Positions 1 to 11,900 of a stretch of 64,000 nucleotides of DNA are shown one piece after another (the first letter of the stretch is position 1; every line of letters starts with the position of its first letter). Made by a program: the position numbers and the translations under genes. The notes beneath the pieces were generated by a model. That model was not told the DNA's origin and did not search any database. It saw only the letters and a program-made list of their open reading frames with translations. The stretch is from Telopea speciosissima (lineage: Eukaryota > Streptophyta > Magnoliopsida > Proteales > Proteaceae). The stretch is taken from the NCBI RefSeq assembly GCF_018873765.1, contig NC_057926.1, forward strand, positions 56,185,378-56,249,377, read 5' to 3'.

Positions 1-233
1 ATTTATACGGATCCATATGGTAAAAATAGGAGAGAAAGTATCACTGTAAACCCTATTATGTGAAAAGCGTATAAAAAAGTCTGTACAAGAGCATACTAAA
101 AAGATCCCAAAGTTTGCTACTTACACATCAAGTTTTAGTCGAAACATAGTTTTCTAGGTAAGAAAAACCAATGGAAAAAAAATGAATTTCTAAAACTAAT
201 TGAAAAACAAAAAATCTTTTGGACAAAAAATGA
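1..233. other. Window start, no gene seen
   Basis: AT-rich sequence with no convincing coding potential. It ends in an A-rich stretch whose last 8 bases (AAAAATGA) also follow the TIR element at 1439, so this is the left flank and target duplication of that element. Confidence 0.5.
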
Positions 234-1439
234 GGGGTAAAGCTGTTTGTAACCAGTCCGGTTACAACAATGTTTTGTTACCGAGCTTATTTGTCCATGC
301 CATATCACTTGCCACCTTTTAAAGGTAGGGTAATTTTCGTAATTTCCCCCTCCTCCCTCTCCTTCTCCCAATCTCCCCCTTCTTCTCTATCTCGGTCTCC
401 CCTCCACTACCACTCCCTGCGCCCAGCCTTGCCCCCATTCCCCGCAACACCCCCGCCCAGCCCACTTCTCACAGTTATCAGAGGCAGCAACCCACCGTTT
501 CCATCTCCACACCATTTCAGCTAAATCAGATCTTTAAAGCGTTGAAAAAGATATTGCTAGACTTTAGGTACCTAGCCCAAACTCCTCACAAACCAAAAAT
601 ATTTGTTTCTGAAAATCAGAAGTTGCAGAGTGATCCAATTCTCACAAACTATGAAGAATGAGCTTTCAAAGCACCAAAATCTCATGGATGAATCCGGAAA
701 TCTTTGTTCTTAAAATCAGACGTTTGTATTCGGTGCTTTCTCTTTTTCTTCTGATTTTCAATTTTATCAATTGAATCCTAGCTGAGCTGTGGCGGTGACG
801 GATGAGGAAGCACCGGATACAAACGTGGTTTTGATAAGCTTCGATGAAGTGATTGATGCAATGGCAATTCATGATGAGGCATTAGCATTAGCATAAACAT
901 TGGAGTGTAACAAGCGAGCACCACCGCCGCAACCACTACCATCACCATGATCGAGGAGATGTAGAGTGGAATTGCAAGCTCAAATGGGGAGAGTGGAGAG
1001 TGAGATTTCTCTAATTAATTCTGAGATTCCGATTTGATTTCCTCATCATTTCGAAATTCATTGTGATATACCAGGACCAGTAAAACGCTAAGCATTATTT
1101 GTAGCACTTCGCAGTGGATTGTGGACCGAAAACAACAGTTGAAGTCCGGAACCAGAGGCACTTGTTGACACCGCAGAAGAATATAGAGGGTTCGGTTTGG
1201 GAAATCTAGAGGTTGAGAGGAAGGGAGGGGGAGAGGGAGTCGGAGATGGTGGTGAGGTGGGTGTTGTCGGAACCGGGGATGAGGGCAATGGAGAGGGAGA
1301 GGGAGAGGGAGAGGTTCTACCAAATTTTAAAATTACAATATCAGGCTTTCTAATTTAATGCCACATCTACATATGATGGCCAAAAATGTCTGATTACAAA
1401 TTCTGCTTGTAACCTTCTTGGTTATAAACAGATACACCC
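234..1439. mobile_element. TIR element, Mutator-like, about 1.2 kb
   Basis: The left end reads GGGGTAAAGCTGTTTGTAAC and the right end, reverse-complemented, reads GGGTGTATCTGTTTATAACC; both continue into a GGTTACAA-like word and then CT-rich sequence, giving diverged inverted arms of about 120 bp. AAAAATGA stands directly outside both ends, fitting an 8-9 bp target duplication. The interior is GC- and CT-rich like a plant 5' leader, and 796-894 (+) keeps a short open frame (VTDEEAPDTNVVLISFDEV and onward) that may be a captured coding piece of unknown origin. No transposase is seen, so the copy is non-autonomous. A related arm lies alone at about 34073-34125. Confidence 0.55.
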
Positions 1440-2994
1440 AAAAATGAAAAGAAGTAAAGAACTCAAAATACAAAGAAAAATGTCAATACATGAAATGACA
1501 TGTATGTTGGGATCGACACACGACAAACAGAAACGCAACAAGAGGAAGAAACCCAAGCAAACAAAAACAACACACAAGATTTACGTGATTCAGTAAAAAC
1601 CTGTCTACATCTACGGAGAGATCCCTTGTTCTTCACTAAGAGAAAAATACAGTACAAGCATGGTTTAAGTTTAATCCCAAAATCCAAACCCAAATCCCTT
1701 GTACACCTCTCAGTAAACCTAAGAACAATCCACTCTCTTACACCTCACATCTTGCATGTCCCTTGCTTGTCCTTATATTTCTCTTCCCATTTTAAATCCC
1801 CTCAAAATATATAGAGATACAAAGCTTGGCATGCAAGCATCCTTCCCTTGCATCCCACTCAACCCAGCTTGACCATCAAGCTAACCATAAGAGTTCCAAT
1901 GCAATAAATGCAAGCCAAAACCCAACAACTCATGTGAATCCCCATGCAATCAATGCGAGTCAAAACCCAACAATGTAGTGGGAAGCGCCAAGAAGCGCCT
2001 CTTGGCATGGTGGTGAGTGGTGGCTGCCAGTTGCAGTTGAGCGATGGCCTGAGTCTTGAGAGAGGTCACTTATTCGACTTCCCCCCCCCCCCAATCAGAT
2101 GCTTGACATTGACCCCACCTTTAAGTGGTGGTTGGATCAGACCCAAAAAAAATGACATGTGGTTATTTTTGTTTTCATGGAAAGAGAAGAATACAACATG
2201 CAGGTGAACATAAACCTCAAAGCTAATCACATTTTTCTTTTGTTTCCATAAATACCCCTCCTCCCCTTGTAAATGGTAAAAATAGGACAGATGGTTGCCT
2301 CTCACATGTACATGTGCCTGCACATATGTACAGAAGAAACCGAGCTCTTAAAGTTTAGGGAGGCCGTTCTTTATTGGGGGGGGGGGGAGCGTGGCCCCTA
2401 TGCACATACGAGTACCAATGAGAAGGGGCACAGAAGTATCTTGGGGGATGTGAATTCCGTCTTTCATAGAGGTGGGGTGATCATTTCGCTCCCCACTATG
2501 TTTGGGCGTGGACGATACACTCTTATGCAAAGAACTTTTCTCCTAGACTTATAAGTAAACTCTTCTGGATGAACTTGGCCATTTTCTTTGGCCTTTGAGA
2601 GAGCTTAGAGCTTTTCATCGCAATGAAATCCTCCTCTTTTTCTTTGCTCGACTACGAAATAAACAACTTGGGCCAAACAACCCCTTTATCCTCTCCCGCA
2701 TCCATGAAAATCTTGTCATTATCATCAAAACTCAAAGACCCTCTAGTCGTGTAGTACCAGTCCTCCTTCTCCGGTGAAGAGGACTTTCTATTCTCGCTTG
2801 CAGTAGATGGTAGCGTCGGAGTTCCCGAAAAACAAACAGAGCCAATCGAGTTTGGGTAGCAGCTCAGTCGGGTAAAGTGGGGAAGTGGATTTTAGAAGTT
2901 GGAAAAATGGGTTGAGGGGCATCCACTCTTGGATTGAAGAGTGTCAGGTGTCATACACGCAAGCCTCATTGGGCAATCTCCTCACTAGAGGAGA
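1440..2994. other. Repeat-rich stretch without a gene
   Basis: Holds no coding frame I can defend. 1490-1920 has a sentence-like block (TTTACGTGATTCAG then a CTACATCTACGGAGAG word) that resembles the inner edge of plant Copia-type LTRs, but no partner LTR or coding part was found. Poly-C (about 2081-2092) and poly-G (about 2377-2389) runs occur. Confidence 0.35.
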
Positions 2995-3352
2995 GCCGGA
3001 TCCCAATTTGGATCCTCTACTGCCGCCTGCTCGTCCATCCTACGCTGACACTGCAAGGCACGCAATTACCACCTTACCCCTATCGAATCTTTATCACCTC
3101 TAGTTCCCTGCCCTGCCCAGTTCCTCTAACAGGGGGCTGGAATGACCATCCTACCCTTACCCAAGCACTCTGCCCGGGTGGGGTCCACCATCCCCTATTA
3201 GAGGAAATGGGGAACTGGGCCGGGAAGGGAACTGGAGGAGATAATTTTCCTACCCCTGCCCGAGCGCCTTGCCCAAGTGGGGGTAAGGCGATAATTGCAT
3301 GTCGTGCTGTGCAGACATGGTGTTACAGATGATCTGAATCCGCTGGATCCTT
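2995..3352. repeat. Long hairpin (foldback) element, about 360 bp
   Basis: The two halves are inverted copies. Left-arm words GGCACGCAATTACC, CACCTTACCCC, AGTTCCCTGCCC and CCTCTAACAGGGG are matched in order by the reverse complement of the right arm (CACGACATGCAATTAT, CGCCTTACCCCC, AGTTCCCTTCCCGGCCC and CCTCTAATAGGGG). The right arm carries an extra G/C-rich insert of about 30 bp near 3250-3290. The fold centre is near 3165. Open frames of 72 and 132 codons here are by-products of the GC-rich arms. No transposase is present. Confidence 0.7.
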
Positions 3353-3399
3353 CTTTTATTACGATATCGAGGACTCAGAAGTAGAGTTTATGGTGCATC

Positions 3400-3715
3400 C
3401 GGGCATACGTAAGCACCCTCTATGAATCTGATTTCATATGTCAAGGATGGTGGTGGAACTTCGCCCCTGCACATTTGTGCGCTGGTGGATGATATTATTC
3501 ACCTATCTTCCTCTTTTGTATCTTGTTGTTTCTTTTCAATTCCACGGGAGATTAACAGCATGACTGACTCCTTGGCTAGGAGGGCTTTGTCGTTAACATG
3601 CGCGACTGAATGGCCCATTTCCACTCCATGGTTGCGTGAGTTGTGTTTCTCATTGCCACCATGAGATTTGCATGTCTTATTCTCTAATAAAGACTTATTT
3701 ACCAAAAAAAAAAAA
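3400..3715 (+). mobile_element. L1-type LINE 3' end (RNase H fragment and poly-A tail)
   Basis: An open frame at 3422-3664 translates to the last part of a plant L1-associated RNase H-like (RVT_3) domain: a SIPREINSMTDSLARRAL stretch matches the family's closing 'VPR.xN..AD.LAR.A' motif, and the frame ends in STPWLRELCF. An AATAAA-like signal at about 3687 is followed by an A12 tail at about 3704-3715. The copy is strongly 5'-truncated. The Pack-MULE next door begins exactly at the end of this A tail. Confidence 0.75.
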
Positions 3716-5688
3716 GGGTTAAATACACGTACCCCCCTATAATGCACTCAATATTCCTCGTACTCCTCTAAGCTTCTGATAAGTCCACGTGCCACCCCTT
3801 AATATTCCACGTACCACTCCTGCTTTACCCCCTAATGCCATTTAAGTCCACACCAAGTGTTAAATGCTAAAAAATGACCAAACTACCCTTTCTTCTATCC
3901 TTTCTAAAATTTTGAAAAGACCTAATTGCCCTGACCTATTTGCTAAAATTTGAAAATACCAAAATGCCCTCATCTTCCCCAAATCATTATCTTCTTTTAC
4001 ATACCCAATACCACCACCACCACCACCACCACCACCCACCATTAACACCATCACCACCGTGAAGCCCCACCTCCAGCACCACCGCCACCCACCACCATTA
4101 ATACCACCAACCATCTTCTTCCCCAGATCGTTTCTCCAAAACATGAAACCCTAAACCCATTTTAGGGTTTCAAAACCCCTTGCCGCCTAACAAGGAAATA
4201 GCCAAAACACAGCCCTGGATCGAATATATGGAGAGAGTATGGAAATTATCTCGGCCTCTTCAATACCACCAACATCGGCAAACAATCCAACCATGTCATC
4301 GCAATCGAGATGCATTGCCTCCAAAATGTAGAGTTCAACGAATAATAAGATAATAACAATTTAGAAAATTCACTGAATCAAGTGTAAGCGGTGGGGACTG
4401 AGGAGCTAGGGATTCCTGGTCTTTGCTTTGGGTCGGCCTCATCTCTTTCTCTCTCTTTCTCTCTCTTTTGAGTCTTGCCTTGCCTTGCCTTGCTACTTTG
4501 CAGAATCCCTAAAACTTTTTGTGGGTTTTCTCGTCTCTGAGCTTCTTTTATTATTGTCTTTTCTAATTCGACACACCTCCTTCTTAGTCTGCCATTGTAA
4601 TCAGAACTTCTCATTTTTCCTCTGGGAAAAAAAATACACTCTCTGCATTGCAATACCCCAACTGATTGGAATTCACTCAGTTCTCTGTTCCCTCTTTATT
4701 TACATAAATAGAACAATTGAAAGGGTCATGAATGTGTAGAAAAGATTTGGGTAGAAATCGATCTGATTGTCTAATTTTTCCATGTTTGATTGCATGGTGG
4801 CCTTGATGATGGGTTCGATAGATGGTGGAGCCATGTTTCTTATTTGTGTTGCAGAGCTACTCAGACAAGCAATCAAAGAGTAGATAACAATCCCTGAGAA
4901 ATACCCATCATCATCATGATCATCCCTTCACGAGATTTTACTTTTCCCACATATCTTGCCATATATCAAATGATGCCTTTGTGAGTCGTTCTTCATCTCT
5001 TGGGTTCAGAGCTATAGCAAAGAAAGGGCAAAGTGGTAGAAGTTATCAATCAAACTCAGAAATTAGAGTATTGGGTTTTTGTTTCATATTCTCTTTACTA
5101 AACTAAAAGGGCATGGTCCCTTCAACCATGTCAAATTCGACTTTTTTGTCAGAGGAAGCTAGTGTTTCTTCTGGTACTAGATTTCAGGAATTGAGTAGTT
5201 TGAATCCTATGTTCTCAGCGGTTTCTCCTCAGCAGCAACAGAAGATAAAGAAGAAGAGAAATCTTCATGGCAACCCAGGTAAGGACGTAAGATGGAAATT
5301 ATTTTTGGATGGTTGGTGGTATTAATGGTAGTGGGTGGCAGTGGTGCTGGAGGTGGGGCTTCACGGTGGTGATGGTGTTAATGGTGGTTGGTGGTGGTAT
5401 TGGATATGTAAAAGAAGATAATGATTCGGGGAAGATGAGGGCATTTTGGTATTTTCAAATTTTAGCAAATAGATTAGGGTAATTAGGTCTTTTCAAAATT
5501 TTAGACAAGATAGAATAAAGGATAATTTGGTCATTTTTAGCATTTAACACTTGGTGTGGATTTAAATGGCATTAGGGGTAAAGGAGGGGTGGTATGTGAA
5601 ATATTGAGGGATGGTACGTGGACTTATCAAGCTTAAGAGGGTACGAGGAAAATTGGGTGCATTACAGGGATGTATGTATATTTAACAC
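3716..5688. mobile_element. Pack-MULE-like element with IDD gene exon
   Basis: Very long inverted arms of about 390 bp enclose the element: left 3716-4112, right (reverse-complemented) 5300-5688. Shared words are GTTAAATA at the tip, TAATGCAC, GATAAGTCCACGT, TTAACACTTGGTGTGGA and the GGTGGTGG/CACCACC block. The flanks are A-rich (A9 on the left, AACAAAAAA on the right), consistent with a 9-bp target duplication. Long TIRs, 9-bp duplication and captured host sequence are the classic picture of Mutator-like Pack elements in plants. No transposase is seen, so this copy would depend on another element. Confidence 0.82.
4384..5278 (+). pseudogene. Captured 5' part of an INDETERMINATE DOMAIN (IDD) zinc-finger gene
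   Basis: The cargo between the arms looks like a host gene 5' region: a CT-rich leader near 4435-4480, a likely leader intron, then a coding piece from an ATG at 5113 or 5128 to a GT donor at 5279. The coding piece reads MSNSTFLSEEASVSSGTRF and ends in QKIKKKRNLHGNPG. Plant IDD C2H2 proteins begin with just such a Ser-rich stretch and the KKKRNLPGNP motif before their zinc fingers; here P is H. The zinc-finger exons are absent: after 5279 the frame runs through the donor into the right TIR and stops at 5325. I infer a captured gene fragment, not a working transcription factor. Confidence 0.78.
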
Positions 5689-5987
5689 AACAAAAAAAGG
5701 GTGATCATGTAAAATGTTTTTTTTTTTTTTTGTAATTTCGGATAAGGTTGGGGACCATTTTGTTAATCAGGTACAGAGGAAACGAGAATAGCCGGCCATG
5801 GCCATCCAAGTCCGCGAAGTGCGCGAGCTCGTTACCGTCCATCGTTGTCAGCAACCCTTATTGCTGTCATTCTTTCTCGTATCTGTCATCTAACTATCTC
5901 AAGCCCGTTCATGCTTTTACATTTCTAGCAATCTGTTCCACTGCTTCTCTACTATTTTAGGGTTTTCTTAGCTTCACTTTCTCCACT
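5689..5987. promoter_or_regulatory. Upstream region of the methyltransferase gene
   Basis: About 300 bp between the Pack-MULE and the first ATG. It contains a T16 run near 5720 and a moderately GC-rich leader-like stretch from 5790. Promoter and leader must lie here or inside the transposon. No TATA box stands out. Confidence 0.35.
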
Positions 5988-8900
5988 ATGGCTGGAATCC
6001 GATGGCCCCCGGAAGGTGCCAAAATTTCCCACGCGCGAGTTCCGAGCACAGTCGATCTCATTTCTGATGATGACCGCTCTGTTGCTGCCGATTCTTGGTC
6101 CATAAAGAGCGATTACGGAAGCACTCTGGACGATGAGCAGCGACACGTCGATGCATCTGATGCACTTTCCACCGGCACCTTCCGTGCAGCATCCGATTAC
6201 AGGTACCCAATTTTGCTTGTTTTGTTTCCTTATTGTTTTCAGTACTGGTAGTACTACTCCTAATGCTACTACTATTCTGGTTCAATTTTGAAAATTTTCA
6301 TTTGTTGACATTTGAGAAAGGGAATGTGAGGCATGAAAGTAGTGATATGTTCCTTTTTGGATGTTTTTCTGTTTCATCGATGTATTTCCAAGTTTGATCT
6401 CACTGTGATTTGACATTTATAATTGGTAGGCTTTGTCCAATCTTTGTTCTTGGCGAAGAATGGTTTGAATATTAATAGACTGTCCCTCGGGTTGTGCAAT
6501 TGCAGTTTGGGTTATGGCATTGATAGGATTGTAAATCATCTATGACTTCGAGGTGATGTTATGTTCAAATAATAGCATGATGGGGGTATCTCTACATTAT
6601 CATGTCCTGAAACATTATATTGTGGGTGTAGTTCTGACAAGGAAGAACCAGATGCTGAAGTGGAGCCATCATTGTTGGGTCTGCAGAGCTATTGGGATGC
6701 CACATATGCAGATGAACTGGCGAATTTTCATGAACATGGCCATGCTGGTGAAATCTGGTGAGTTCCACCCTTCCCAATTTGAACTGTCTTACATGGTGGA
6801 AGAAATGTTCTTGTTTCTCAGAGAGGAGTGAATATTGGATGTCTTATCATGTATTGTTCCTCCTTGTCTAATGTAGAGACTTCCACCAGTTGATTGGAAA
6901 TCTTTTTAATGCAATTGATTTTTATGCTTAACATCTGATCTGATATGCGCTCTATTTAAAGTTGGAAGAACTAAAAAATGAATTGCAAGGACTAGGTTTG
7001 GCATAGGAGTTAAAGTTTGTGGATTTCATTCCCACCAGTTTCCTTAGCATCCCACCATGGTAGTAAACTGTTTCTCACTGTCCTGCTAGCCATTGGTTAT
7101 CAGAACCAAAAATTTTCCACTTCATAACATCGTGGGGGCTATTATAGTCCTTTTCTTTTTTTTTTTATAACAACAGGGTACAACTCAAATAGGAAACCCC
7201 ATTGTGTGGGAAAAGAGATACTTACACCCTTCAAAAAATAGTAATCATCTAGAAGACTAACAAAATAGAAACTAACTACTTAATCCCGTATAGGACTTAG
7301 ACCCCTAATATTTGGGCTCATAGAATTGGCCCATTACAATAGTAAACTCAAAAATATTAAGCTCACGGCCCATATAACCCGTTGGGCACTCAAAATTAAG
7401 CCCAACTTAAAACAAATATGAACCATAGGTTCAGTTGGACCCTGAAAACTAATCCAAACCCAATTCAACAGGCTTATCATCTCTTTTTGCTAAAATTCTG
7501 CATCAGGATGTTTTGGTGTTATTGCGTTCCAATGTCATCTGAACAGATTTGTTTTAGGTCCTCCTCCCCCCCCTTCCTGATAATTGTTTCTCTAAGGCAG
7601 TATAATGGGAGATGCTTGTAGATTTAAAGTATCAACTGTTGTGGTATCTTCTTCTTGTTATCTTGGGCCGGTCCAAACATGCACCTTGCCCTCCATAAAC
7701 AGAAAAGCCAGTAGACAAACAGCAGGCTGGAATAATTGAATTTCTGTTAATAGTGGTCTATGAGTTACATTAAAAGGATCTCCTTTTCTATTACAACAAC
7801 TACAACTCAGCCTTATCCCAACTAAATGGGATTGGCTACATGGATCCTTTCAAAACAAAGTAGGGAAAAACTGAGGTCCTCACAAAGGGAAAGGAAAGTA
7901 AGAGGAGTGCAGGATAAAAAGAAGAAATGAGATAAGAAAAGTGAGGAGTGGAAAATGAAAAATGAAAGATGAAAGTAAGACGAAAGAGGATAGCCCATGA
8001 AATCAGGAAAATCTCAGCTACATGGTGTTGACAACGTGGATCCTTGCTCTCCAATAGGCTATATTTGAGGTCATACTTGGCACAAGACCCAGAGTATGCA
8101 TGTCATTCTTCACAGCCTCACCTATGGTCATTTTAGGCCTGCCCCTAGCTCTTTTAGCTCCTTCAATCGGAATCTGATCACTTCTCCTTACTGGGGCGTC
8201 CCTAGGCCTCTGTTGCACATGGCCAAACCACCTTAGACGACATTTTCGGAGCTTGTCGCTGATCCAAGCAACTCCCACATCACTATTATTGAAAAAGAAG
8301 GGAAACAATGGTTGGTGTTTCCTGCTAATTTATGAACACAGAATGGTTACAAATAATTTTTTGTTTTTTTTTTTGGGGGGGGAGTGGAGGCCGTGCTTTC
8401 CTTGGAATTGATTAATCTGCCTTCTTACTGTTTCTTCAGGTTTGGAGCCGAAGTCATGGACGTTGTTGCATCTTGGACCAAAAACTTGTGTATAGACATT
8501 GCTCAAGGTCGCGTGCACAATCTTGTTAATGAGGTTGGATCAGAGTCAGTTGAACAAGGCACCAAAGATTTGTCTGGCTGGAGTATACTCGATGTTGGAA
8601 GTGGGAATGGTTTGCTTCTTCAAGAACTTGCAAAGCAAGGGTACTGTCCTAAAAATTCGCTGACAATTCTAAACTGTTTTGGGTGAATGTGATTAGTCCA
8701 GAATAATGTTATCTGCAAGCAGTAAATACTCCAGTTCATTTGATCACGTCCATACTCCTTTCAGTGAATTTCAGAAGCATTTGTGGGTATATATATGCAC
8801 AGTTTCCTATTCTATTAGCTCTATGACTTCCATGACAGTGGGAATGGGAATGATTAGGTGTAGCGTAACCCACTAACCCTACCTGATCCAGCCAGGTTCT

Positions 8901-11900
8901 GGAATGCTTGTGCAGACTCAGGCTTTTTGGGTTATGGGCGGGTTTGGGTTCATCAATTAAACCAAATTGATTTTCCGTCTTGTTTTGAGGCCTAGTTGAT
9001 CTATCTCTTTGTTTTACGGATTAATAATCCATACTTGTGTGAAGATTCTAATACCTCCACCTTACCAAAGCATTTCTCGGACAGGAAAGTCCTTACTGTT
9101 ACGTCAACTTCATCTTATGGGTAAAATCATCTTTTGTTCTGATATTGACATGTTAAGATTGTCAAACACTTTTTTAGCTTAATACAGTAGATTTAAACCT
9201 AACTAAACCCCAAACTACTGAAAGAATAGATGTTGTGTCCATAGCCAATGGCATTGTACCAAACCAATATCCTTTGTAATCATTTTTAGTGGGAAATAGT
9301 AGGCTAGACAAGCTTTGAACAAAAGATTGTACACCTCTTTAAAAAATGTCAATTTCCATGAAACCACAGAGTTAGAATGTAATATGGTTTATGGTTTTCA
9401 GGGTGAAGAATGGGTCTTCTCTTATGGGTTTGATGGGCTACCTTCGATTTTGTTCATGAACAGATTTTCTTCTCCTTATAATATTAGTCAAGTTTTATTA
9501 ATGTTTACTTTGTTACTCTATCACTGCCGATACTGTCGGTCTGCAAGTGAAGAGTTGAGTCTCCACTGATTCTCATCAGATCACCTTCAAACTTTAGGTG
9601 ACACTCCATGTGCTGGAAATGACTCAGCCTGCAAAGTTGGGCTGAAAGCCTCACGAGTTGTGCATTCTACCATAAAGTTCAGGTCTGGAGTCTTCTACAC
9701 ACAACTTGACTAATAGAACAAGGATATGTGTATGGCTGTGTCCCTTCTCTATAATTTTAGGGGTTTGTTTATGGATATTTTTTATATTATTAGAGGCTTA
9801 TTTGATACAAATTCATACTTGCACACACATAGGTGACATGCATGTGGGTATGGGGATGTCAGAAGTGTTCTATGTTAGATTTTTATGGAATAGCATGAGT
9901 AAGTTGCCACGCAAAGACAGATACAATAACAACAATTCAGCCTTATCCCTACTAAATGGGGTCAGCTAAATGGATCATTGCCCTCCAATCATCTCTATTC
10001 GAGGTTATACTTGATACGAGGCCTAAGTTATGCATGTCTTTCCTCACTTCTCCTAAGGTTATTTTAGGTCTGTCCCTGGCTCTTTTAGTTTCTTCAATTT
10101 GAATCAAATCACTCCTCCGTACTGGAGCATCCAAAGGCCTCTGTTGAACGTGGTCATGCCACCTCAAACGACTTTCTTGTAGCTTATCATGTATCGGAGC
10201 TACTCCCAAATTATCTCTAATATGATCACTCCTTACTTTATCCTTCCTAATTTTGCTACTCATCCAACTCAACATCCTCATCTCCGCTACACTGAGTTTA
10301 TCCATATAATGCTTCTTAATTGCCTAACATTTCGCACCACACATCATAGCCGGTCGTATGATTGTCGTATAAAATTTTCCTTTGAGTTTAAAAGGAATAG
10401 GCCGACCACATAACACTCCTGACACACCTCTCCACTTCATCCATCTTATTTTAATTCCCTGTGAAACATCATCCTCTATATCACCTTCTTTATTTATGAT
10501 TGAGCCCAAATACCTAAAATAATCACTTTGCGGAATCTCCCTTTCATCAAATCTCACCACCTCATTATCTATCCTAGTGTAACCAAATTTACACACCATA
10601 TACTCCGTCTGTGTTCTACTTATTTTAAGACCTTTTGATTCCAAGGTTGATCTCCATAACTGCCATTTGGCATTAAATCCCTGTTTTTGTCTCATCCACC
10701 AAATAATATCATCAACAAAAAGTATACACCATGGAACCTCATCTTGAATGTCTCTGGTCAAATCATCCATGATAAGTGCAAACAAAGAAGGTCTTAAGGC
10801 TGATCCTTGATGTAACCCAATTGTAATTGGGAATTCACTATCTTGGCCCCCCACAGTTCTTACACTTGTCACCGCACCATCATAAAGGGCATACCCAGTG
10901 CATGAGGCTCCCGCCATTGCGGGCTCTGGGGAGGGTCATAGTGTACACACCCTTACCCCCACTTTGCGGAGAGGCTGTTTCTAGAGACTCGAACCTGTGA
11001 CCACTTGGTCACAATGGAGCAACCTGACCGTTGCACCAAGGTCCAACAATCATACATGTCTTTAATTATGTCCACATAGAGATGGATACAGGAGGGAATA
11101 TATGTATGTGGTTTAGGTATGTATTTGGTAGTACATCTTCGTAGGTAGTTCTTTGTTGGTTTACTGAAAGCAATTATGAAGCCAATTTTAATATGCTCTG
11201 CATCCAGGTTCTCTGATCTGACTGGAACTGATTATAGTGAGGGAGCAATTGACCTTGCTCGAAGCCTTGCTGATCGGGGCGGATTCACTAGTATAAACTT
11301 TTTGGTATGTCTTGACTTTGAGATTACATTCTATACTGTATTATTTTCTTTTTGTTGTTTTGGCACTCCCCGCAAAATCTACATGCAATAGTTGAAAGGT
11401 CTGGACCAACTTTTGATATCAATTTTTTTGCAGCTCTAGTGTGCCACAAGTCTTTTGTATCCAAAATCTAGAATTTCTGGTCTATTGACTCTTGTCTTAG
11501 GCCTTTAATGCCATTAATCTTTAGTCTTCCAATCACTTTCGATTATTGAGTTATTTCTATTTATCAAAAAACCATCCAATAATCCTTATTTGTGAAGTTA
11601 AAAAGATTTATCTTTCATCAACTTGTACAGAAACCAGTCTTAGATGATAAAATGTTCAACTGTTTTTAAAACCAAACTAGATTTATCTCTCTGATACAAA
11701 AGTACCTATAGTACTTAGCAAGATATTTCTCTAAATTGATTTGACAAACCATTTGTACCTTTGACCTTGAGGAGTAGATGAAACTAGGATGATTGGACTT
11801 CGATGATATTTAGGAATGTCCAACCTAAAAAGTCTGGTTATCAAGGTTAAAGCATCATGAGCTGATATACTAGCTACCATTAAAAGTTCTTGGGTCACAG

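Noticed and set aside
1490-1920. Possible Copia-type LTR edge
   Set aside because: Only a word-level resemblance; no second LTR, primer-binding site or coding part in range, so not listed as an element.
2885-3332. Overlapping open frames of 72 and 132 codons
   Set aside because: They lie wholly in the hairpin element and reflect GC-rich inverted arms; no family match.
3860-4144. Gly-rich minus-strand frame of 94 codons
   Set aside because: It is the (CACCAC)n part of the Pack-MULE left arm read backwards.
10324-10917. Single 197-codon protein beginning MAGASCTGY
   Set aside because: Its first residues are the Au SINE read through into the LINE frame; not a real N-terminus.
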